From assembly GCA_916700875.1 (NCBI GenBank), contig CAKAKS010000067.1:5212909-5276908 (forward strand): a stretch of DNA of 64,000 nt, given 5' to 3'. The DNA comes from Sebastes aleutianus (taxonomy: Eukaryota; Chordata; Actinopteri; Perciformes; Sebastidae). Shown piece after piece: positions 11,301 to 20,992 of the stretch. A model generated the notes under the pieces. That model made no database searches and was not told where the DNA came from. It saw only the letters and a list, made by a program, of their open reading frames with translations. Numbering within the stretch: position 1 is the first letter of the stretch; every line of letters begins with the position of its first letter. Both the position numbers and the translations under genes were made by a program.

Positions 11301-14012
11301 CTCTCATGGGACTGCTGGAGGACCTCAGAGGCTGTTGTGGCAGGAGCAACCTTTGGCAATCTGGCTAACACCTGCGCATCAAGGAGCAAGTTCGAAGAGC
11401 GGATAGTAATCAAGTTGGACTTGTTCCATTGTATGCGTAGGCTTACAAGGGAGTGTGTCTCAGAGCATCATTCACTGTACAGCTCTTTCTGCCAGTTCCT
11501 CTCTGAAACATTCCTTGTTGTGGACCAGAGCGATCTCCAGAGGCTCAAGGATGCGTACACCTTCTGCAGAATCTCTCCTGCTAATCCCACCAAGCAGCAC
11601 ATCAGAGAGCACTGCAGAACCACCGTGCCAAAGCCCAGAGAACTCCTGCAGAGAGTCGAGGATGTCCTCCATCACTTTCACCTGGCAAAGGATGCCAACG
11701 ACCTGCACCTCTTTAAGGCTTCCATGTTGAAGGTGTGGAGGATCCAACGTGTCCACATCCTGAGAGGCTGCCTGAGCGACCCGGTGGTGGGGGAGGGAGT
11801 CCTTTATAGGTATGGTGGCACCTTGCAGCTCAATTACACCAAGGGCGAAGGTGCGACTGTGCCTATTTGGATCCCTGTGAGAGGCACCTCTCAGCAGGAG
11901 GGCTTCCATTTCCACCAAGCCCAGTGGGTGACGGGCAACCGGGTGTCCTGTGAACTTTTCCAGGCCCAGGCCATGACTGGAGTGGCACGTTGGAACTTCC
12001 AGCGACTGGTGGACCTGAAGCAGCCTGATGTGCAGCTGCCAGCTGTGTTCGACCCGCTCCTAGTAGCACAGCTGAACACTTGCTCTGCACATGTCACCGG
12101 GAAGGAAAAGTATCCCGCGCTGCGATTTTCAAGCAGGGACACAGGGGAGAGATTTGGACTGCAGTATGTGGAGCCAGGCTGTCGCCCTGTTGTATTAAAC
12201 TGGGACAAGAACAAGGCACAGCCTGACATCCCAGCTGCAGAATTGGAGACAGAGCATCACTGCCCTGCTGCTGTAGTGAGCACAGACACTCAGGTAATCC
12301 AGATTAATCCTTAACTGTCAATTACTGACTGACCGTCTCACTGACTGACTAAATCACTATATTTGATGCTATATTTCAGGAGGCCAGAGGCATTGTCCAG
12401 GACGCTCCGGTTAGACCAGTGCCAATCCTGTCTTCACAGCAGTGCTCTGAAGCAGTTTCCAAGTCTCAGCCGCCCTTGTTACCAGCTTCTGCCGCAGTTA
12501 AATCAGAGACTCAGCCTTTGATGGATACAGGTCATTCAAATTACCTACGTACCATCTCTCATACATACCACACAGTTAAAAACTGGACATATACATAATA
12601 TCATGACAATCATATTAATATATTGTCCATTAACAATAATCATTAAGCTAATGTATGCAAAATGTAAAAACTATTGAAAAATATAATTGATGATAAATAT
12701 AACACATTTAACTGTTAATTTTATTTCAAACAACTCTTAACACTTGCCACATAAACAATTTGCTGTCCATGTTGCAATTTTGGTTCCAAAGTGATCATTA
12801 CAACCAAATTGTCAGTATTTGGTTGTAATGATCACTTTTGACACCAGGACTGTGCCAAAGCATATTACCATATAACTGTATTATCACAATATGATTCCTC
12901 TGAAGTTTGGTAAATAACAATATAATGAAGATATGCTTTATTGTTTAGGCCTGCCAGTGGTAGCGCTGCTGCCTGTATCATCCTCTCCCCGGGCCACCCG
13001 CACTGGACCCATCAAGACCGGGGGCCTTATTCAAGTCCTGGACCACGGCCGGTGGACAGAAGCCATGAGAGCTTCCATTGATGGGCTCCTGATAAAGCAC
13101 CATGGAGCTAAAGACATTTTGAAGCGGGTTGATGCCGATTATGCTGCCATGGTCCAGAGATCGTGCACTGACCCCAACAGCCTCCTGCATCCTACCACAT
13201 GCCAACATATCTCTAGATATGTAAAACATCTGGCCAAATTAAAAAACACAAGCTCCTCACTCAATACCAGCCCAGAGAAGGTTTTGGAGACACAGCAGCT
13301 GTGGCAGAGTTTGATCACAGGCAGCCAAACAGTCAGTGTGCCTGTCACAACCCTGCCTCCTGCCACTCTCAACCCTCCACCTGTGACTCCCTCCCAGGAT
13401 GAGTCACTGAGCCGGGCCACGGTGGAGAAGATTGTGACCGAGATCCTGGAAAAACAACAACAACATCAGCAGCAGCAGCAGCAGCAGAAGAAAATGACCA
13501 GGAACTGTTTAGCCTGCGGTCAGCCAAAGTCTAGGTATCTTGGTGACGGCTCTTCAGTTCATTTTTTTTATCAGACGAATACAGTGAAGTACTTTTACTG
13601 CTCCACAAAGGTCTTTAAGACATATGCAGATGAAGGCCTCACAAACCCCCGAATGACTTTTGAGGACTTTGCTGCATCTCCATTCTTTGAGCGGGAGCTG
13701 GACGCCGCCAGGCAGAGGGGGGCTGAGTGGAGGAAGGTGGCAGAGGAGAGGGCCAAGAGGAAGTCATCGGTTCAGCTGCCAACAGGTCGCCTGTGCCGGT
13801 TCTGTCACCTGCCACTAAAGCAGAGTCCCCACAGCCCTCACACTCATACAAGTTTCCCCGGGGTGGCGGGGAAGTACATCTACTGCCCCTCTAGAGTGTT
13901 CTCCTTGTACAAGGCTAAGGGCATGGAGACCAAGATGACCTGGATGGAGTTCACTCAGTCTGACTTCTACCAGGCTGAAAGGGACAGATGGGTCGCAGAG
14001 AAGAGGAAGTGA
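7651..14012 (+). CDS. Gene A: large DDE-transposase-like protein, 1,473 aa, spliced
   Basis: Ten exons join with GT-AG sites and matching phases: 7651-8356, 8445-8516, 8600-8647, 9144-9230, 9321-9395, 9691-9750, 9858-10974, 11252-12293, 12380-12530, 12949-14012. They total 4,422 nt with no internal stop. In order: an ExoX-C-like FGKYKGK domain (aa 77-106); acidic and proline-rich linkers; a zinc-binding DUF6729-like domain (about 385-540; C463, C467, C499, C502); a region with VDRDCC (D721), LDLFHCMRR (D778) and RGTSQQEGFH (E938); a Q-rich stretch; and two C-x2-C...YxYC repeats. I infer an RNase H-fold transposase, mobile or domesticated, acting on nuclear DNA. The start is the first in-frame ATG after the acceptor, with A at -3. 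It is the only member of the family here with an unbroken frame. Function is not established. Confidence 0.8.
8445..9750 (+). CDS. Gene A exons 3-7: short linker exons
   Basis: Five short exons (8445-8516, 8600-8647, 9144-9230, 9321-9395, 9691-9750) keep the frame. The first is strongly acidic (MEEDEELERG); the rest are proline- and valine-rich. They have no recognisable domain and probably form a flexible tether between the N-terminal domain and the zinc domain. A further short candidate at 8793-8815 has splice sites, but it would put the next exon out of frame, so I leave it out. Confidence 0.6.
9858..10974 (+). CDS. Gene A exon 8: DUF6729-like zinc domain and first acidic motif
   Basis: Residues 350-722. 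The block LHPFFIWKPEH, then C-x3-C (463, 467), then YYILASRLTCKAC (499, 502), has direct counterparts in B, C, D1 and D2 (for example HPLFLWMPRK ... YYLASEYLACKSC). Four cysteines in two pairs suggest one zinc site. The exon ends GTG GAC AG in phase 2, and the next exon completes VDRDCC, the first acidic motif, which matches VDRSCC in C and VDRDCC in D2. Confidence 0.8.
11252..12293 (+). CDS. Gene A exon 9: catalytic-core-like region
   Basis: Residues 723-1069. The exon carries LDLFHCMRR (D778, H781), equivalent to QDIWHFMRR and LDIWHLMRR in C and D2, and RGTSQQEGFHFHQ (E938), equivalent to RGTTSLESFHLHL. The D-x2-H form is what many eukaryotic cut-and-paste transposases show at the second acidic residue. 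The spacing D721-D778-E938 fits an RNase H fold with an insertion before the glutamate. The assignment is by motif only. Confidence 0.7.
12949..14012 (+). CDS. Gene A last exon: C-terminal region with two Cys repeats
   Basis: Residues 1120-1473. After a conserved helical stretch and a glutamine run (CAG/CAA repeats, 13456-13488) come two copies of a roughly 70-residue module: CLAC (1306-1309) ... YFYC (1337) ... TFEDFAASPFFERE, and CRFC (1402-1405) ... YIYC (1432) ... TWMEFTQSDFYQAE. Each has a C-x2-C pair plus a downstream cysteine after Y-x-Y, which suggests metal binding. I do not recognise the module. The TGA stop is at 14010-14012. Confidence 0.75.
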
Positions 14013-14107
14013 ACCCACCAAACCCCCAAACCCCAAATATATCCTCTCACACACACACACACACGCTGTACCACTGTAACACTGTATGTCGTCAGGGCCG
14101 CTTCTAA

Positions 14108-14576
14108 ATATATAAATACCAAATTATTGCATTAGAATAAATATAATTATTGCACTAGAATAAATATAATTATTGCATTAGAATAAATATAATTATTGCA
14201 CTAGAATAAATATAATTATTGCATTAGAATAAATATAATTATTGCATTAGAATAAATATAATTATTGCACTAGAATAAATATAATTATTGCATTAGAATA
14301 TATATAATTATTGCACTAGAATAAATATAATTATTGCATTCGAATAAATATAATTATTGCACTAGAATAAATATAATTATTGCACTAGAATAAATATAAT
14401 TATTGCATTAGAATAAATATAATTATTGCACTAGAATAAATATAATTATTGCATTAGAATAAATATAAGTATTGCACTAGAATACATGTAATTATTGCAC
14501 TAGAATAAATATAATTATTGCATTAGAATAAATATAAGTATTGCACTAGAATACATGTAATTATTGCACTAGAATA
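14108..14576. repeat. Minisatellite in the gene A 3' UTR
   Basis: A unit of about 23 bp (TTATTGCA[T/C]TAGAATAAATATAA) is repeated roughly 20 times. The copies alternate between a GCATTAG and a GCACTAG version, so the array has a higher-order two-unit pattern. The duplicated 3' end at 35 kb has only about one to two units, so the array expanded after that copy was made or contracted there. Confidence 0.95.
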
Positions 14577-15754
14577 ATTGCCCCTTTACATGCACACTAG
14601 TGTCCCTGTTATACTGTAAGTTGTATCCTGTATATATTGTGAACTATAATCATATTAAGATAAGATAAACCTTTATTGATCCAGAGCGGAGAAATTCGGT
14701 TGTTGCAGCATAAAGACAGAAATAAAAACAGATAAATAGAGAAGTAAAATACAGAAATAATAAAGAAGTATATACAAGTAAAAATAAGAATATAATACTA
14801 AATAGAATCTATACAGGAGCATTTGGAGACTAGAGTACAGCATTATAATATTGTCCTATGGTAAATTATGATATAGTATGGGATATGAGATATACTGTAG
14901 TATAAGGTGAAAGGTAGTAATCTGGCAGTTTACAGAGAAGCAGCAATCCTAACATTTGAGAAGCTGAAACCAGAGTTGATTGATTATTTTTTCAGTACTA
15001 ATATTGTAAATATGTTTATGGATACACTATGTACTGTATATATGTACTTTATATTTTATATGCTGTTCATTTGTTTTATATATTATATTTTTGTCAGTTT
15101 TGATTGTGTTTAATTCTTAAGAATCCAGCTGTTCAATAAAATATCTTGAAAGCATCAGTGTGACTCTCTTTACTTTATAGAGGTAGTAATAGTGATAGAA
15201 ATTAAATAATCACACTTTTATATTCATATGCTCAGCTGTATGCTGACACATCTGTACCATAAACATCTGATGTTGTGCCTTAATATACTTATATTATTTC
15301 CAAATATTATGCTAGTTTTACTTAAAACAAGCATAATATTTGGAAATAATATCTTATGTGCATAATTATATAAAGGGTGTTTCTTTATTCTATGATGTCA
15401 AGAACTTTATGTTGTGTTTTATGCATGTGTGCTATAGAAATAAAGTATTATTATTGCCAATATTATTTATTTCAATTCAACTTTTACCAGTAGCAGCATG
15501 TAAAAGTAGCATGTATAATCTTTAAATCATAAGGTCTTATTATCTTATTATCATCATCCTGAAAGATTAATTGTTTCCACATGATTTGTCCAAAACTCTG
15601 TGACTAATTTTATTTTAATCTTTTTAAAAGGTTAAATGTTATTGTTTTGTATTATACACACAAGATGTAGCAAAATATTCTGAACCAAGTATGTGACATT
15701 ATATTTGGGTAAGGAGGGATTCGAAAAGTCCTCTACACTTATACGCGGCTTGCC
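14577..15754 (+). other. Gene A 3' UTR and right flank
   Basis: A poly(A) signal AATAAA lies at 15135-15140. Around 14655-14720 the sequence resembles the 3' tail of a fish LINE on the minus strand (CTTTATTGATCC). Around 15420-15460 a second LINE/SINE-like tail (AATAAAGTATTATTATT) is present. Similarity to the 35-kb copy stops at 15694. The last 60 bases before the tRNA-Asp break match nothing else I recognise here. Confidence 0.5.
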
Positions 15755-15797
15755 TCCGCGTGACAAGCGGAGATACTGTCCACTATACTAACGAGGA
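15755..15797 (-). pseudogene. 5' part of the tRNA-Asp split by the gene A block
   Basis: The acceptor 5' strand, D arm and anticodon arm (GTC) of tRNA-Asp are intact, followed by the usual Asp upstream spacer. It pairs with the 3' part at 6593-6621. The break lies at the 3' side of the anticodon stem, next to the variable region. Confidence 0.9.
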
Positions 15798-16009
15798 CTG
15801 CTTCATCCCTGTTTTTGGCACGTCAACCGACAGGTGGCGCTGTTCCAGTGTATACAGGTAATATACAGAGATATGGAATGAGCCCGTAGGTGTGAATGTG
15901 AGTGTGAACGGTTGTCTGTCTCTAGTGTCCGCCCTGAGATAGTCTTCCGATCTGTCTCCATGTTTACTAGCTCATTGTCTTCTTGCAACGGGGAGCTGCA
16001 ACTGGAGGG

Positions 16010-16031
16010 GGTGCTGTGGCTTAGTTGGTTA
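16010..16031 (+). pseudogene. tRNA-Thr 5' fragment
   Basis: Twenty-two bases of the Thr-AGT type (acceptor and D arm) run directly into spacer that normally follows a Gly gene. Another rearrangement breakpoint therefore lies inside a tRNA gene. Confidence 0.8.
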
Positions 16032-16239
16032 TGATACGGACATGCAACAAAGCAGTTGCCGACCACATAGCTTTACTCCAGATGGCCATGTCGTTGTGAA
16101 AATATCTGTGTATTGGAAAGATCAGATGAGATCAAGAAGAAAAATAGGAAGAGCCCTCTGTGTTTTTCCTCTTGACTTTACTCTTTGACTTGCTCCGTAT
16201 GCAACTTTGATATGAGAGAAGAAAACAACCAAGAGCAGA

Positions 16240-16312
16240 GGCGCTGTGGCTTAGTGGTTAAAGCGCCTGTCTCGTAAACAGGAGATCTTGGGTTCAAATC
16301 CCAACAGTGCCT
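16240..16312 (+). tRNA. tRNA-Thr (CGT)
   Basis: A 73-nt gene with anticodon loop CTCGTAA, a well-paired anticodon stem CCTGT/ACAGG, T arm TTGGG/CCCAA and discriminator T. The acceptor has a G-T pair (GGCGCTG/CAGTGCC). Confidence 0.9.
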
Positions 16313-16368
16313 CACACAGGACAGCAGTCTGTAGAATTTAACAGTGGAAAAGAGATTCAGGACATTAT

Positions 16369-17111
16369 GGCCCTGTTCAGAAATGGTATTAACATGCGTC
16401 CTCAGTGATCCGATCACAAGCGGACAGCTTTAAGTACAGGTGTGAACACATTGAAGACACATTGAAATCAGATCCTTCAGTCCACATTCAGAGGTGGTCT
16501 GGGCCACATATGACCACATTCTTTTAGCATGGTGTAGTGAATGCGTCCTGGGCCACATTAAGAACCGCCAACTCATCTGATGTCCAGCTGGGATCCGCGG
16601 GATCACCGCGCCCCTCAAGTGAATAAACAGGCAGACACGGGTGCTTCTCAGCATGGAAACAGCCTCTGTGCTCTACTGTATCCTGTCGGTACAACTTTAT
16701 TTTATTAAAATATATCTTATCTATAGGCTACATATCTACAGACTATCAGACTAGGCAAGCGAAGTGCATTATTATCATACTGTCGGAGATGTGTCGGTGA
16801 TTTTGTTCCGCAGCTTTGCATGGAGCTGACACCCGACCGTCAGCCCTTTTATTTTGATGTTAATAAAATGTACCAGAATTAACGAATATGTAGGATATTA
16901 CTACTGACATTCCTGTAGTATTACGTCACAACGGCTGCTGTATCAGCCGTGTGTTTACTACGTGTTTATTTGCATATAGAGCGTGTCAGTGGTCACTGAA
17001 GATGCATGTGGAGACGCATTCTAATGCCAGGTGTGAACATATGTACTTAAAGCTGTCCACTTGTGATCCGATCACTGAGGACGCATGTTAATACCAGGTC
17101 TGAACACGGCC
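16369..17111 (-). mobile_element. MITE with long inverted repeats (copy 1)
   Basis: The ends GGCCCTGTTCAGA... and its complement form imperfect inverted repeats of about 80 bp, flanked by 3-bp TAT duplications (16366-16368 and 17112-17114). The interior has no transposase. This copy is inverted relative to the one at 25683-26548 and has the same flanks, so they descend from one insertion that was later duplicated with the tRNA array. Confidence 0.8.
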
Positions 17112-17190
17112 TATGTGTACTGGAACAGGACATTCTTTAAGAGATTCAAGACATGATGTGACATTGTCCTGGAAAAAGGCAGCTGGAGGA

Positions 17191-17264
17191 GGTGCTGTGG
17201 CTTAGTTGGTTAAAGTGCCTGTCTAGTAAACAGGAGATCCTGGGTTCAAATCCCAGCAGTGCCT
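17191..17264 (+). tRNA. tRNA-Thr (AGT)
   Basis: A 74-nt gene with anticodon loop CTAGTAA, T arm CTGGG/CCCAG and discriminator T. It matches the copy at 4818 in the opposite orientation. Confidence 0.92.
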
Positions 17265-17834
17265 TTTGGTTGTTGCAGAAATGAGCTCTTAAATGAAGTC
17301 TGTCATGTTTATCTCTGCCTCCTCTATATCAAGGGTTTAGTTTAGGCTGGAAAACTCAGTAGTTAAGACATTGTCTCATTTGGAAACAATGGAAGAAAAA
17401 ACTGAATGAACACCAACAAGAGGAGTTGCGGTAGTACTATAGTCTGGAAGTTATGGTTCGTTCTCTGTTGGGGGAGAGAGAGAAAGGGGGTTCTGCTCCT
17501 GTGTATTTGCTGCGGAGCAGAAGATCATCGGTTTGATTCCCTCCTGAGGCAAGGATGGAGAAATGCTTTAAGGTAAGGGTAGGAAGGAAGCCAAACACAA
17601 TTTCAAATAGTGTCACTTAATACCCGGTTTACTAGGAATTCAGCTCAGCAGACTTGGACTGTGATAGAGTAAAGGTGAACAAAGGAATGTGGTTCCGCCC
17701 AGGACACTAGAGACAGACAACCATGCACACTCACATTCACACCTAAGGGCTCATTCCATATCTCTGTGTATTCCCTTTGTACACTGGAACAGCGCCACCT
17801 GTAGATTGACGTGCCAAAAACAGGGATGAAGCAG
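17265..17834. other. Spacer between Thr and Asp tRNAs
   Basis: Non-coding. It includes the recurring tRNA-like relic (about 17490-17555) and the standard Asp 5' spacer. I see no protein gene. Confidence 0.6.
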
Positions 17835-17907
17835 TCCTCGTTAGTATAGTGGACAGTATCTCGGCTTGTCACGCGGAAGACCGGGGTTCGATTTCCCCGA
17901 CGGGGAG
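17835..17907 (+). tRNA. tRNA-Asp (GTC), imperfect
   Basis: The anticodon loop TTGTCAC is kept, but the anticodon stem 5' strand reads TCGGC instead of TCCGC (one mismatch). An extra T in the T arm makes the gene 73 nt. It is probably weak or inactive. Confidence 0.7.
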
Positions 17908-18421
17908 GGTAGCGTCTTCTACCAGCTGCTTATTATTCACCAAGAAAGACAAAAGTTGTAAACCAGCAGCAGTTGTTACTTCACAGCAGAATGGAGAATT
18001 CACAATTAGTCCATGAAATGCGATATTCATACCATATGTTGATTTCCGGGAGGCTACGGAGAAGGACTTTCCTTTGGCATCGTGGAAGTTCTGGCAAACT
18101 GTTAGACGACTCAGGAAGGGAGAGCAGGGTTTGGCTCAGGCTGCGTTCAGCAGGGGAGGAGAACTGCTGACTCTGACTGAGGATATTGTCATGCGGCGGA
18201 AAGGGGAGCGGAACATCAGGTTGAAATTTGTGCAGTGCGAACTAGCTATAAGGAGAACTGAAAAGATCAGGCACTGATAGCGCAAAGCAAATAATGCACC
18301 AACTATCACAAAGGCAAGAAAAGCAAGTGGACGTTTAACCGAACAAGTACAAGTTGTTCTTCTCAGCAATTGGGAAAGTTCAGAACATTTTTGGAAATTG
18401 GTATTTACGTTTGTTTTACAG

Positions 18422-18503
18422 GTTGTCGTGGCCGAGTGGTTAAGGCGATGGACTAGAAATCCATTGGGGTCTCCCCGCGCAGGTTCGAATCCTGCCGACA
18501 ACG
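18422..18503 (+). tRNA. tRNA-Ser (AGA)
   Basis: An 82-nt class II gene with anticodon loop CTAGAAA, an intact long variable arm, canonical T loop TTCGAAT and G73. Confidence 0.95.
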
Positions 18504-18787
18504 AAAGACACTTTTCGACAGCGGGAGCCCACCAATGATACTTGGTTACTTGGAAACTAGGTGCAACTTAGAAAAAAACATCAGTATCAAAGCAAACAAA
18601 GTGATTCTTTGACAGTAATTGTTGCTTGAGTAGACTAGATTGTGTGTAGGCCTTAAGATTGGCCCTCAATCAAACCCAATTTTGATACAATTTTGATACA
18701 GTCCCATGCATTTTTTAAATGCAGGGCTCGCTTCAGTCTCAATGCCCAGAAAAATTGGCGAATTTGGTGTGAGGACTTTTTTGCGCA

Positions 18788-18859
18788 GCGATGGTGGTAT
18801 AGTGGTGAGCATAGCTGCCTTCCAAGCAGTTGACCTGGGTTCGATTCCCAGCCATCGCA
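18788..18859 (+). tRNA. tRNA-Gly (TCC)
   Basis: An intact 72-nt Gly gene, the inverted counterpart of the copy at 793, with anticodon loop CTTCCAA and B box GGTTCGATTCC. Confidence 0.95.
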
Positions 18860-19591
18860 GTCCTTTTCTTCTTCTTCTACTGACAGTATACTGTTGCTTG
18901 GTATTGTTGTTAGAAAGTAAGCAGTAAAGCTGGGGACACACCAAGCCGACATCAAAGAACTAGCGGCAACGAAGGCCGCCTCTTGCGTCGCCTCACGTCA
19001 CCTTTGTTTTGGCCGACAAGTTGCACTTGAACACAGCACAAAGACTACAGCCGACGGCCAGTTAGCACGTACGTTCTGTGCCTGCATGAGATGATATAAC
19101 TCTTCCTACCAGCAGGTCGCGGTAGTGTGTACTTGTCATTCAAAAAGGGAAACCGGAATACCGAGAACGGCGGATATACAAGCCGTTATTATGATACGGA
19201 CATGAAAAAAAGCTGTTGCCGACCACATAGCTTTATTCCAGATGGCCATGTCGTTGTGAAAATATCCGTGTATTGGAATGATCAGATGAGATCAAGAAGA
19301 AAAATGGGAAGAGCCCTCTGTGGTTTTCCTCTTGACTTTCCTCGTTGGCTTGCCTTCCTCACGTCCTTTTCTCTTCCAGTGCACTGATTTGTTTAAGCTG
19401 AACCAAAGGCTGAACCGCAAGTGAGAGTGATTTCTCTCACCGACTGGCGGCACCACCGATTCAACATGCTTAATTGGCCAGAAAAAATACATTTGCAACG
19501 CCGAGTTTTTAAGTGTTTAAAATCCAGGATAGGTTACGTCCATGTTTACTAGTTTGTTGTGTTTGTGCAATAGGGAGCAACAACTGGAGGG
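18860..19591. other. Gly-to-Thr spacer (inverted copy)
   Basis: The inverted version of the Gly-flanking spacer seen at 1-792, including one end of the putative MITE (GGGGACACACCAAGCCGAC near 18929). No gene is supported. Confidence 0.6.
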
Positions 19592-19665
19592 GGTGCTGTG
19601 GCTTAGTTGGTTAAAGTGTCTGTCTAGTAAACAGGAGATCCTGGGTTCAAATCCCAGCAGTGCCT
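19592..19665 (+). tRNA. tRNA-Thr (AGT)
   Basis: A 74-nt gene with anticodon loop CTAGTAA. One base differs from the copy at 17191 beside the anticodon stem (AGTGTCTG where that copy has AGTGCCTG). Otherwise intact. Confidence 0.9.
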
Positions 19666-19901
19666 GGTTGTTGCAGAAATGAGCTCTTAAATGAAGTCTG
19701 TCATGTTTATCTCTGCCACCTCAATATCAAGGGGTTTAGTTTAGGCTGGAAAACTCGGTAGTTAAGTTTAGAGAAAAACTGGTTCCGCTTAAAAGTTGCC
19801 TGTTGTGATGAGTAAACAGAGAGCTCCAGTGTTGAACTCTTTTTTACATTTTGGATATGAATGCAGCTTTAATGTGAGAGAAGAAGACAGCAAGAAACAG
19901 T

Positions 19902-19974
19902 GGCGCTGTGGCTTAGTGGTTAAAACGCCTGTCTTGTAAACAGGAGATCTTGGGTTCAAACCCCAACAGTGCCT
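19902..19974 (+). tRNA. tRNA-Thr (TGT)
   Basis: A 73-nt gene with anticodon loop CTTGTAA, T arm TTGGG/CCCAA with loop TTCAAAC, and discriminator T. Confidence 0.88.
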
Positions 19975-20436
19975 CACACAGAACAGCATTCTGTGGACTT
20001 TAAAAGTAGAAGAGTTCTTCAGGACATGATGTGACTTTTTTCTGGAAAAACATTGTCTCATTTGGAAACAATGGAAGAGAGAACGGAATGAACACCAACA
20101 AGAGGAGGTGCTTTAGTACTACAGTCTGGAAGTTATGGTTTGAGAGGGAAGGGGGATTTTGCTCCTGTGTTTTTGCTGCGGAGCTGAAGGTCATGGGTTC
20201 CATTCCCACCTGAGGCAAGGATGGAGAAATGTGTCAAGGTAATGGATAAATGGTAAAGGTAGGCGGGGTACACCCTGGACAGATCGGCAGACTATCACAG
20301 GGCGGACACTAGAGACAGACAACCATTCACACTCACATTCACACCTACGGGCTCATTCCATATCTCTGTATATTCCCTGTATACACTGGAACAGCGCCAC
20401 CTGTCCGTTGACGTGCCAAAAACAGGGATGAAGCAG

Positions 20437-20508
20437 TCCTCGTTAGTATAGTGGACAGTATCTCGGCTTGTGACGCGGAAGACCGGGGTTTGATTCCCCG
20501 ACGGGGAG
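20437..20508 (+). tRNA. tRNA-Asp-like gene with a GTG (His) anticodon
   Basis: The 72-nt body is tRNA-Asp (TCCTCGTTAG start, CGGGGAG end), but the loop reads TTGTGAC, so the anticodon is GTG instead of GTC. The anticodon stem has the same mismatch as the copy at 17835, and the T loop is TTTGATT instead of TTCGATT. It lacks the extra 5' G that His tRNAs need. It is most likely a decaying copy and not a working His decoder. Confidence 0.6.
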
Positions 20509-20949
20509 GGTAGCGTCTTCTACCAGCTGCTTATTATTCACCAAGAAAGACAAAAGTTGTAAACCAGCAGCAGTTGTTACTTCACAGCAGAATGGAGGAT
20601 TCACAATTAGTCCATGAAATGCGATATTCATACCATATGTTGATTTCCGGGAGGCTACGGAGAAGGACTTTCCTTTGGCATCGTGGAAGTTCTGGCAAAC
20701 TGTTAGACGACTCAGGAAGGGAGAGCAGGGTTTGGCTCAGGAGAACTGCTGACCCTGACTGAGGATATTGTCATGCGGCGGAAAGGGGAGCGGAACATCA
20801 GGTTGAAATTTGTGCAGTGCGAACTAGCTATAAGGAGAACTGAAAAGATCAGGCACTGATAGCGCAAAGCAAAGAATGCACCAACTATCACAAAGGCAAG
20901 AAAAGCAAGTGGACGTTTAACTGAACAAGTACAAGTTGTTCTTCTCAGC

Positions 20950-20992
20950 AAATCCATTGGGGTCTCCCCGCCATGGTTCGAATCCTGCCGAC
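20950..20992 (+). pseudogene. tRNA-Ser 3' half at the left edge of block B
   Basis: The acceptor, D and most of the anticodon arm are deleted. The variable arm, T arm and the first bases of the 3' acceptor strand (ending CTGCCGAC) remain. At 20993 the sequence changes to the 5' region of copy B. Confidence 0.8.

Noticed and set aside
6622..15754. Terminal inverted repeats at the ends of the gene A block
   Set aside because: Comparing the first and last 40 bases gives no convincing match, so I do not claim a classical cut-and-paste structure.
17490..17555. The recurring tRNA-like segment as a functional tRNA
   Set aside because: A T-arm-like part exists, but there is no A box, D arm or paired acceptor stem in any copy.
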